A DNA stretch of 64,000 nt from Rhynchopus euleeides. Its lineage: Eukaryota > Euglenozoa > Diplonemea > Diplonemida > Diplonemidae. Location of the stretch: positions 1,488,001-1,552,000 of the forward strand of contig OY723308.1 of the NCBI GenBank assembly GCA_963210315.1, in the 5' to 3' direction. This document shows positions 53,801 to 60,800 of the stretch, piece by piece (the first letter of the stretch is position 1; each line of letters starts with the position of its first letter). Below the pieces are notes generated by a model that made no database searches, was not told where the DNA came from, and saw nothing but the letters and a program-made list of their open reading frames with translations. The translations under genes were made by a program, and so were the position numbers.

Positions 53801-54201
53801 GAGCCGGAATCACCGGTGTGAGGGCCCGGGCGGACAGTAGCAGTCGTCCGCCAGACTGGACACTCTACTGATGCTGGACAAGGTCCGTGGGGAAGGTCTG
53901 TTTTTGCGCTCTGTTTTGTGTGTGTGTCTGTGTGTATGTGCTGCCCCGCCACCGCCATCGCCATCGCCACAACCACCACGCACCTCCGACACCAAACAAC
54001 AGGAACACCGCCGAGACGGCTGGCACTGACCTGCAGTACCGCGGCGGGCCTGGCCGCCGCTCCGTGATGCTGCCCATCGACATGGCGCTGCGTGCGGACA
54101 ACCGCCTGCGCAACCTCGTGCGCCAGTTCTCGCGTGACCGCGCCTCCTTCGAGACCCACTTCGTGGCGGCGTGGCGCCAGATCCAGGAGAACGGGTTCTA
54201 G
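44805..54201 (+). CDS. Secreted class I haem peroxidase, intron occupied by a LINE
   Basis: Exons 44805-45745 and 54003-54201 join in phase (codon AG|G), giving 379 residues. The protein has a signal peptide ('MQSVKCAVVLLAMALGVAEAQ') and a Gly- then Pro-rich linker. A class I (ascorbate/cytochrome c type) peroxidase domain follows: distal 'RLAWHT' with Arg, Trp and His, 'VSYADLYLLAGNTALEMMG', proximal His in 'LFGGHNMGEMHIG', and 'WTTDNLVFGTEYFFNL'. Exon 2 supplies the domain's end, 'MLPIDMALRADNRLRNLVRQFSRDRASFETHFVAAWRQIQENGF', matching the usual 'MLPtDmaL..D..fr..V...a.d...F...Fa.Aw.kl.e.G'. The family reduces hydrogen peroxide; the substrate is not predictable and secretion is inferred. 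The original intron would have been 107 bp. It now contains an 8.1 kb LINE whose target duplication keeps the donor intact. Confidence 0.82.
45804..48167 (+). CDS. LINE ORF1 with OTU-type domain and coiled coil
   Basis: 787 codons from the first ATG inside the element (45804); an alternative start is 46098 ('MTGGGGESAG'). Residues about 118-245 form an OTU-type cysteine protease signature, with 'VQGDGNCLYRAI' supplying Asp and Cys and 'CGSHYATVLP' the His. The middle is basic and unrecognised. The end has a poly-Gln/Pro stretch, then a coiled coil ('LSTVEEACRDAGSLRQEVQVRWERLDARSAKLEQDLAAQ') and a basic tail ('RKDKDRRGRASGRHGGR'). The coiled coil plus basic tail fits an RNA-binding, multimerising ORF1 role; deubiquitinase or protease activity is inferred. 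The stop TGA overlaps the ORF2 ATG (ATGA). Confidence 0.78.
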   Translation: MGGATKADPKDVRGMRIQWLDAALLGWRVEGSGQEGSARFYPPHRWRLPSARAARRALGHRGKFLTVQSPPSLWRFGALVLQTLKGACGVSKTRLGDAMTGGGGESAGFVLSSMRRALHPAGLTVRDVQGDGNCLYRAICKALHGTPHGHAAYRAATVLELRSGQDRYAPLVEGDYQEYVARVARSGTWGDAVQLDALLRRIGRHAEVFRLRDGKLTVQSRGESQGRPCIRIAYVCGSHYATVLPSASGAGSSVAEEDAKDIPQDPDAGATMKVPLPRTASGARPTGQWGPWALRQEDWDVELVAWDAEAEGGVCLVPHGKEAVAAQGLRRGRTYCSLDPLPGSVASRARVRLLGQGRAQGVTLRELWIAGDATPTSQAGNAPVQAPREELVLAMAAKDGSEDALRGWASARQLVRVRVATDGDVRRATGLAPPNLVDDILRQSGIEKVYVCRHPSRDKGAEVVWLVSEEQEASLEAHRGADWWLGAAWHVGHKKGVRVVAGKGQLARQALGIAARGRRYAVSGARGMRGAELEQQLSDAMGWKVTPCHLFRGVWTVEAAQDPQQWATGDLAVMQVAPPSAKRLRKGARRAASAPPAKQRRTASAGHTGPAVAVQRSGAWLGAASMAQPQPSPQTGQRPRQQQPPQQQQQQQQQARPQPPPLQDLQARAKLDSQSETLAILAGQVEVALSRLSTVEEACRDAGSLRQEVQVRWERLDARSAKLEQDLAAQSSRLEGQMIEQGKRMQASQDRILDLLEAQRPRSGRSESPARKDKDRRGRASGRHGGR
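48164..53821 (+). CDS. LINE ORF2: OTU, APE endonuclease, reverse transcriptase, zinc knuckle, RNase H
   Basis: 1885 residues from the ATG at 48164, which overlaps the ORF1 stop, suggesting coupled reinitiation. A second OTU-type domain lies at about residues 90-210 ('VPGDGNCQFHAL', later 'FRPHHYDQL'). The APE-type endonuclease is at about 300-550 ('SANVTSLQKH', 'ALQETRLT', 'VIITGDFNCPPD', 'SRIDLVLAN', 'PTHRQVDASF'). The reverse transcriptase is at about 890-1100, with 'MIPKEEDPDPLDHRPITVMSVIYR', 'GVLLDVKKCFDSVPW', 'GILQGCPLS' and the catalytic 'YADD'. A CxxC...H...C zinc knuckle is near 1410 ('CKLCGLEKEDHEHMWWRC'). The end is an RNase HI domain (about 1730-1870) with its acidic residues: 'FFDGSLR', 'NEAEYAGLL', 'VYGDSQLV' and 'NADADAAANAAVD'. 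All catalytic motifs appear intact. Confidence 0.9.
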   Translation: MSGSADTVCGFVEWCKSCVSRQSCGEMGLGSAQTRPAMRHWGHKDPILRGVRVRRLFLGGGDDDEVDPLERIELQDAWLAEESSRLLGQVVRVPGDGNCQFHALSGQVGDWEHAGLRTAVCDWLESIEGLQLLLDAHEDPAAYVEGMRVPGAYGDELTLQAAAQVLNADIWALNVGNPEGLIRLGRCPGATRRLVVTFRPHHYDQLRLPLSTLQVLEQRGQDPELAAVPLPELRGQTDTPGPRRTRGGRRVRVLQRPVSPLGAGAAAQVRRADAVPPRATPAPAATTTEVLSPTSGGGGRILLRSANVTSLQKHCPSVFRWDVDMVALQETRLTEGARDSMTAQAWKAGYKALWGDDVPYRGDARGESGQVLGVGLLVRRGIPCVRVNTAGALQLRESCRFLHAKVAYGTGKLFLHVFVVYAKTGATPDLAEEREDFFADVFDEAVLLGDVPVIITGDFNCPPDPSASTVLSTHLASGRWFDCAQVAADAQGTTPDPTCYTGSPDGPEGRSASRIDLVLANHVAISGLETLCVSDDKNIPTHRQVDASFGTLAYRQRVDRLAVPAILPLRRVGRDEKPALREAAAKVCDTLTRQWDPAGNVEERWQTWCSAASSFLAVHACEPRDAEGSAKTAALARKKGVAAVVRQEWLCGRQRWGHDGALTRKMICLLDMMGRIREVERRAVGGAMPVSVRGAWEKVRTAASELLGRVEPVTPTRGELELVRAACDRALEKERKLMTVRRRRLYMRETHTSWHRNPGKIYRRLRGPPRTSVLMRRQDEETTDRSVMDSWLLDAWLPIMQRHRDGGPSWELFKERYAAYIPEVPLPLQPLSGEQLHMAAADMGSGKAPGTDGWYAEELKLLPRAFYAALAEVLNGVELSGEWPEALLSATVSMIPKEEDPDPLDHRPITVMSVIYRVWAKARVSQLMVWQEEWATDSMYGFRTGKGAFGAYMKTALLAEKASLTGVPLRGVLLDVKKCFDSVPWDIIFGLLEMMGLDDRVRRPSRAMYHGLRRRFKVQGSVGQPFAAFNGILQGCPLSVLWLNPVMAVWDRVVRAEAQCGTGLYADDKKLLDTDLAKIRRGLRLTEEFSELTDLRYGTKGRCFSTDPGEMLTLVLQGEPIVQARGEIKDLGAQICLVSREKISGICDKRVKQAIEVCRRLEAKYLNLGFPAKAKILATMVMPMAFAAIHTANPLWGTLSSLDMAVMRVLWKFQKARRCPMIVRNLLCPAHRVDPTSYIQYQRLVAMHTVRHRCPDLWQLVTEIRSLRTPARGPRGPSRAGALTAAEIKAATPGPVALVQTALSDLRWKWPDAGRLKARDSDKAIDLGCEDRPAVLHDLREMVRAARWREIAAKKREDTTGMRDGVDYMAVTRVWSGEPEPYRAGIMRAIIAGDQVTEDRRLRHYKQGNGMCKLCGLEKEDHEHMWWRCEATADYRRLPAYRDVVAADRTNWPPCLARNGILPLGFVMRQGHGNAKCLRQLLGLYTEIILQRERLLKQREAEPATGVSVREPFPWGWDPEEPLETYDKLPDALPPQAWSKVAGVPAYFAVRDWWRQLKWPDDENNRKYHVSWLELAVDFEVFTGVDVVFSPGSKKKGQRALTARDKGTLMAAWMRTCEAIAGPGEYIHPGKKGGESKCKSLEPFIGQLQCGGLNRRPRLLCTQAVEAMLTRLKEQVREAASLTPRPSWTTMEVRVQEAGRDERRAVYEAAAAGHVVARAEPQPRSGVETLFFDGSLRRGKGTAKKRAGTGAGAVRKTASGVVVWTAQSRLAQGCTVNEAEYAGLLLCLDELIDHPPVGEVVVYGDSQLVADQVNTDTMCRSKKLRPLYVKARERIAALRAAGTRITLVHVGRKWNADADAAANAAVDKLEVGVTRHSRGEPESPV

Positions 54202-54330
54202 GATTCTCAGTTGGGAGTCCCCCCCCCTTTTCATGTTGCTTGCTGCACAGCCTCCGCACGCACAGCACGATCGACACGTCTTTTCCGCACCACTAGTCTA
54301 GGCTGTTTGTTTGCCGCTAACCTTCCTTGG

Positions 54331-55816
54331 GAGGGTGTCCGGTTCTCCGGATTTTCCTGATTTTTCCCGATTTTCCGAAAATTTTGCCACTGGTTGACAC
54401 AAGGGCAAATTTCGAGCAAAATCCGAAAATCAGGAAAAATCGGGAAAAATCAGGAAATCCAGGGGGGGCCACCGGAGACCCTCCCCGAAAAAATCCGATT
54501 TTTTTGGGTCGAAAAAAAATTTTTTTTTCCGACCCGAAAATCTGTATCTGCGGACTGCCACACTCTGAAAAACCGAAAAATTTCCGAAAAAAATCGAAAA
54601 TTTTGGCCTTTCCTGGCCTATGTGGTCCCAAAGGGCCCAGGTTGCCCGGTTTTTCACCCAAAAACACCCCAAAAATTTTTCCGCCGTTTCACCCCCCCAG
54701 AATCTAGGAGGGTGTCCGGTTCTCCGGATTTTCCTGATTTTTCCCGATTTTCCGAAAATTTTGCCACTGGTTGACACAAGGGCAAATTTCGAGCAAAATC
54801 CGAAAATCAGGAAAAATCGGGAAAAATCAGGAAATCCAGGGGGGGCCACCGGAGACCCTCCCCGAAAAAATCCGATTTTTTTGGGTCGAAAAAAAATTTT
54901 TTTTTCCGACCCGAAAATCTGTATCTGCGGACTGCCACACTCTGAAAAACCGAAAAATTTCCGAAAAAAATCGAAAATTTTGGCCTTTCCTGGCCTATGT
55001 GGTCCCAAAGGGCCCAGGTTGCCCGGTTTTTCACCCAAAAACACCCCAAAAATTTTTCCGCCGTTTCACCCCCCCAGAATCTAGGAGGGTGTCCGGTTCT
55101 CCGGATTTTCCTGATTTTTCCCGATTTTCCGAAAATTTTGCCACTGGTTGACACAAGGGCAAATTTCGAGCAAAATCCGAAAATCAGGAAAAATCGGGAA
55201 AAATCAGGAAATCCAGGGGGGGCCACCGGAGACCCTCCCCGAAAAAATCCGATTTTTTTGGGTCGAAAAAAAATTTTTTTTTCCGACCCGAAAATCTGTA
55301 TCTGCGGACTGCCACACTCTGAAAAACCGAAAAATTTCCGAAAAAAATCGAAAATTTTGGCCTTTCCTGGCCTATGTGGTCCCAAAGGGCCCAGGTTGCC
55401 CGGTTTTTCACCCAAAAACACCCCAAAAATTTTTCCGCCGTTTCACCCCCCCAGAATCTAGGAGGGTGTCCGGTTCTCCGGATTTTCCTGATTTTTCCCG
55501 ATTTTCCGAAAATTTTGCCACTGGTTGACACAAGGGCAAATTTCGAGCAAAATCCGAAAATCAGGAAAAATCGGGAAAAATCAGGAAATCCAGGGGGGGC
55601 CACCGGAGACCCTCCCCGAAAAAATCCGATTTTTTTGGGTCGAAAAAAAATTTTTTTTTCCGACCCGAAAATCTGTATCTGCGGACTGCCACACTCTGAA
55701 AAACCGAAAAATTTCCGAAAAAAATCGAAAATTTTGGCCTTTCCTGGCCTATGTGGTCCCAAAGGGCCCAGGTTGCCCGGTTTTTCACCCAAAAACACCC
55801 CAAAAATTTTTCCGCC
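54331..55816 (+). repeat. Four tandem copies of a 377-bp unit
   Basis: Units start at 54331, 54708, 55085 and 55462, each beginning with the element's terminal GAGGGTGTCCGG. The first three end in 'cccccccagaatctag'; the fourth diverges at about 55817 into a GCCGCC/GGCGGC hairpin. The units appear identical. Each contains inverted repeats: a GGGTCG-A8/T9-CCGACCC hairpin, and 'cctgatttttcccgatttt' mirrored by 'aaaatcgggaaaaatcagg' style sequence. Long frames inside them are by-products. Confidence 0.92.
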
Positions 55817-56831
55817 GCCCTTCGGGCGGCGGATTGGCCGCCTTCGGCGGCGTCGTCGTTTCACTCTGTACTAAGGATGTCGGTGAAGCCGAGCCCTTTG
55901 TACAACCGTTTCACTCTGGCTTCTGTCCGTCTGTACTGTGTGCCATCAGTGTGTCCCCGTTACAGTGATTCCGCTCCATCCCATTGAGTGTCTCTCAGTT
56001 CTGCTCGTTCTGACAGTGGAGGTGGTCTCCTGCGACTGCGTCCGTTTCTTGGCTGCCCCGTGTCTGCAGTTCCACTTGTGTCATGGACTCGTTGTGGTTA
56101 CTGGTGCTCTGCAACATTTTCGCTGCTGCTCGTTAGTTCCGTCCCGTTTCATTCCCAGCTGCTCAGGGAGAGCTGCCCTGTGTTTGCCGGAAAAGGCGCT
56201 GCTGATCCTTGTTCCTCATCGCGTTGTGACTCCCATTCAGCCTGGCGGGGCAGTCTTCAGCGTTCAAACTACCTGATAGTTCCCGAAGTTCGCGGATTCC
56301 GCCGCTCATCTTGCACCATATGGGCACCAAGCCGGCAACGATAGCCTGTGGCGTTGAGTCGCCATCGGCTGTCTCCCGGAGCATTTCCAACCTCACATCC
56401 GTGAGGCCGGCTACCACCCAGGTTTGTGGGTTCCATAAAGAACTCAGGCGGGTGCCGCTCTCGTACCCCCGGATGCCTCTCCCGCCGCGAACGAGGGAGG
56501 CCGCCACGCATGAGGAGCTTCTCTTCGCCACCTCCCGCTGCTCGTCAGTCAGGGAGCTACACCCCGTTTTTTCGGTTGAAGTTTTTTCTGATCAGAGTTG
56601 CACCCACCGTTTCTCTCCGTCCAGCCCGAGAATGTCGAACCCTGAAAAATCGACAACACCCCACATCCTGCACCTGAGACGCGGCTTCCTTATATGAGGG
56701 GCCGCGTCCAAATACACGGACTTTGCTAAACTGGACCCAACTCCCCACACCCTTTTTTTCGCCATTTTTTTCAAAAAATCCCCCAAATTTTTCCAAATTT
56801 TTCAAAAATTTCCTAAATTTAGGACACCCTC
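54331..56831 (+). mobile_element. 2.5 kb TIR element in the peroxidase 3' region
   Basis: It begins GAGGGTGTCC and ends GGACACCCTC, with CTTGG on both sides (54326-54330 and 56832-56836; 5-6-bp duplication depending on where the end is drawn). The left 1.49 kb is four tandem 377-bp units. The middle (about 55820-56720) is non-repetitive with no recognisable protein. The right end is AT-rich with 'aaatttttcc' runs. No transposase is visible, so it is probably non-autonomous. Confidence 0.72.
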
Positions 56832-57852
56832 CTTGGCTTCTTTTCTATTTCTACTGCCGCATTATTTCCACCCCCTATTTCACCGTTTGGTGCACATGCC
56901 GCACTACCCAGTTTTGGACAGCGAGGCCATTCCATTCATTTGGATGAGTGACCCCGCCTTTGTTCTTTTGTCTTTTGTCGTTTGTTTCTTATACTTTGCC
57001 AATAGACGCGACCGGCAGGTCGTAAGATACGAATCTTGAACAATATCTTGAACTGACGCTGTGACATCACTTGTCACCAAGCAACACCAGAACTTGACTG
57101 CAGCAGGGCGGTCGCCCCTGCCCTGCTGCTCCACATTTCGGCACCTTGTGTTGTGCTTCAGACACAACTGGCGAGCAGCTGACGACCCGCAGACCAGCAA
57201 CAAGCTCCGCTCTCCCCCAATGCATCCATCCAAGGTGCTGAGGGCGTGCTTGCCTATGCATCATGCAGTGCCCCGTGCACATCATGCCAGCATACGACAG
57301 ACGGACTGCTGACCGCATGCGGTTGACTCGGTTGCCTGTTGCCTCTCGTTTGTTCCTTCGATCATCGATATTTCCCCCTCCTGCTCCGCGCGCACGCCCG
57401 CTGCATCTGCGGTAAACCCAGCGCTCTCTGCAGGCTTGCTTTGCCATTTCCCTGCTGCATGTGGCCTGCCCTGCACGGCTCCCACACTGCGTATAAGGGA
57501 CACAGGTTGTTTCTATGACACAAAAGCCCACCGCAGCGAACCGTCCCATCCCGCCACCCTGTCTTTCTCTGCTGCTCCCCGAAGCCCACAACCTGTGGCG
57601 TTGATTGTACCGCATTCACTGACACCACCACCTAACAGGACAAACCCCTTCTGTTTCAACTGATCGCTTTTTGATCACAGCGCTAACGACGAATCCCCGC
57701 TGGCTCTTCTCGCACTTTTCTGATTTGCAGACGCAAAGCTTCCCAGCCCTATCGGCCAGGCAGGTGGGGGAGTGGGGGAATTGCATTCCCACGAAACCCC
57801 CACCTCGCCCCGGAGTGAGAGTGGGAGGAGGCGTAGGTCCTGTCGCAGTGAT
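56832..57852 (+). other. Intergenic region before the ART-NACHT-WD40 gene
   Basis: About 1 kb without a supported gene. A pyrimidine-rich 'tttctgatttgcag' (ending about 57732) looks like an acceptor and may end a 5' UTR intron. An antisense frame at 57067-57615 shows no domain. Confidence 0.4.
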
Positions 57853-60800
57853 ATGGGGGCGAGTGCCAGTGTGCAGGGGCACGGGCCGTGGTGGGGCAGT
57901 GCGCGTGGTGTAGAGGATGCGCTGGAGGGCGGGGCGTGGCGGCAGCTGCTGGAGCAGCGCAAGGCGGAGGTGAATGTGGCGGATCCAGAAACCGGGCGGA
58001 CGCTGCTGCATGAGGTGTTGCGGGCGGGGTGCAGGGGTGTTGCCGCTGCTGCCGAAGCAGCCGAGTTTCTGGTGGGGTGCGGGGCAGCGAGCGTTGCGGA
58101 CGGGGAGGGGCGGACACCAGTGTGGTACGCACTGCAGCCCAGTGAGGGTGACACACGCAGTGCGCTGCTGGCGGCGCTGGGCGAGCAAGTAACGAATATG
58201 CAGATGGGGGTGGCCAGCAGGCTGCGTGACTTCATCACGGACGAGTGGCCATGCTTGAGGGCACGTGTTGCCGCTGCCGCTGCGGCGGAGGCACCGCAGC
58301 AGCGGCAGGCGCAGGCGCACGTGCAGCCGCTACAGGAGCTCTGCACACAGAATCCCACGGAGGACAAGGCGACCGAGCGGCTGCAGAACCACGTGGATGG
58401 GCGGAAGATCTGCTTCACGCGCAACGACGCGGCGCGCGAGACACCGCTGCTGGAGTGGCTGGTGCAGCTGCTGGCAGTGCAGCCGGATCTCGGGTACCGG
58501 GAATCGCACGTCGACAGCATGCTGCTGGGGTTGCGGTTTGTTGTGCAACGGGTGCTGCAGCGTGTAGAGGAGGCGCCAGGCGGGATCGAGGACTGGATGG
58601 CGGTGCGCGACTGGTTCGAGCATCTGTGTGCAGGGTACCTCTTCACCACCGACTGCCTGGAGTATCAGGTGGATGCTGCTACGGGCGACCTTGTGTGCAA
58701 CGCAGATGGTGCGCCCATCATCGTGGCGTACCACGAGAACCTCACCGACGCGGCTGTGCTGTCGAACCATGGGGCGCACAAGTGCGTGCGGCCGGCACTG
58801 TACTTCGGGATGAACCAGGCGATGCGGACAATCGGGTTGTCCGACGGCGCACGGCAGTCGGCGGCAGGCAGCGTGTTCGAACTTGAGCCGGCACCAGCAC
58901 AGCTGCATGTGATCGCGACGTTCCAACCGCTGATCGCGAAGTTGACGCGGCTGATCCGGAGCCGGCGGCCAAGCCTGACCACAGTGTTCCGCGGGATCAA
59001 CGTGAACGTGTCGGCGCGCTACAAGGTGGGGACGTCGGTGGTGTGGAACGCCTTCACGTCGACGACGCGGGAACAGGATGTTGCGAAGAACTTCCTGTAC
59101 GGCAAGGCGGGGACGTTCTTTGTGATTGTGGCAAAGCACGGTGCGGCGGAGGTGGGGTTCGCAAGCGTGTTCCCGCAGGAGGCGGAGCTGCTGTACGACA
59201 GTAACATCGAGTTCCGGGTGCAGTGGAAGCTGTCCCCGACGCTGCTACGGATGGTGGGTCAGCCTTTCGACGTGATCGTGATGCAGGAGGTGGCTGGGCA
59301 CAACACCGATGTCAGCACAGCCGCAATGGCACAGTCTCAGTCACATGCCGTGGCGGACCAAGTTGAGGCGGTGCGGCAGGTGCTGCAGCACACGGCGTCG
59401 CTCTTCGCAGAGTTCCTGGACGGCTACGTGGAGGGCAGGGTCGGGGACGACGCACGTGTGCCTGAGGCGGAGACGAGGATGCTGCTGCATGAGGTGGATG
59501 CGTGGTTGGCGGCAGACGGGCACGGGGAGGAGGGGGCCAGGGAGACGCCGCGGCACCCACTATGCCTGGTCGGGGACGGAGGCACCGGGAAGACATCTGC
59601 GGCAGTTGCGGTTCTGTGCCACCTGCTGCAGGAGAAGAAGGCAGGCGGGGTGGCGGTAAAGAGGCAGAAGCCCGTGTTCCCTGTCTTTGTGGCGCTGCCG
59701 GCGATTGGTGCGCCCACTTTCACTCGACGCGCCGGGATCGACGAGTTCATCCGGAAGTCGTTCGGGCTGGAGGAGGCTGCGTTGGAGCACCTGAGCAGTG
59801 CGTACGACGTTGTGGTGATCCTGGACTCGCTGGACGAGGTGGGGTTGACGCAGGCGGATTTGGGCGGCGCGTACAAGGACAGTGACGGTCAAGGGGTGCT
59901 GCGGCTGCACCCATGGTGTGCGAAGCAGTGCAGCGTGATTGTGACTACTCGCGGCGAGTACCTGAAGAGCGTGGGATACACGGCGTCGCAGGTGTGTGGC
60001 GAGGGGACGAAGTCGTTGTACATGCAGCCGTTCACACAGGCAGACGCGGTGACGTACATCAGCAAGGTGCGTGCGGCACAGGTGGCGAAGGCGGGGCAGC
60101 GGCGGGTGGACGCGTGCTTCACTGCAGACGAGCAGCGGCAGCTGGCCGCCACGGTGGGTGACAACTGCGATGCAGCTGACACAGCGGTGCCGCTCAGCAA
60201 CCGAGCCCTGGTGGTGGCGATAGTGGAACGGGCATGGGCGCTGCTGGCTGGTGACGGCGGCAGCACGGCCGCTACGACACACACAGCTTCAGCGGACAGC
60301 GAGGCTGTCGGGGGTGCTTCTGCAGGCACCGGGGTGCGGGGGCACGAAAACACGTGTGTGCAGGCTGCAGCCGAGGCGGTGCTGTTAGCGCTGGAAGGCA
60401 GAGGCGGCAGCACACCGCATGCTGCAGTGCCGCTGCGTGACGTGCTTGTGGCGCTGTCACAGCAGGCGGGGTTCTTGGAGCTACGGCACGCGGCCAGGAG
60501 CAGAGTGCCGCTGGAGCAGCTAGCGGAAGCAGTCCCTCCACACACAGTCGCCGATGCTGAGGTGGCGGCCCTGTCGCAGCTGCGCAATCCGTTCCTGCTG
60601 CACATGGCGTGTTTCACGCGGCACGACCTGGCGCCGTGCAGCGCACAGGCGCAGAAGTGCCTCAGTGATGTGGCGGTGTACGAGGCATACCTGCAGAAGC
60701 ACGTGGAGGTGGAGTTGGGGCAGGGGCCGCCTGGTGCTGCAACGACGGACGACGACCTAGCGCAGGTTGCGGCGCACGTGGAGGAGGTGCTGCGGGTGGG

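Larger units (their letters stand above)
45751..53881 (+). mobile_element. Full-length LINE (non-LTR retrotransposon)
   Basis: The element is bounded by a 19-bp target-site duplication, GGTCCGTGGGGAAGGTCTG, at 45732-45750 and 53882-53900. It is 8131 bp, in the same orientation as the host peroxidase gene, with a short 5' leader, two overlapping intact ORFs and a roughly 60-bp 3' UTR. It does not end in poly(A). Both ORFs being open and the duplication being perfect suggest a recent insertion. Domain content (OTU, APE endonuclease, RT, zinc knuckle, RNase H) places it among APE-type LINEs with RNase H; the clade is not assigned. Confidence 0.92.

Noticed and set aside
54430..55864. Repeated frames of about 126-226 codons in the 377-bp tandem units
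   Set aside because: 377 is not a multiple of 3, the frames occur on both strands, and the unit is dominated by A/T runs and hairpins.
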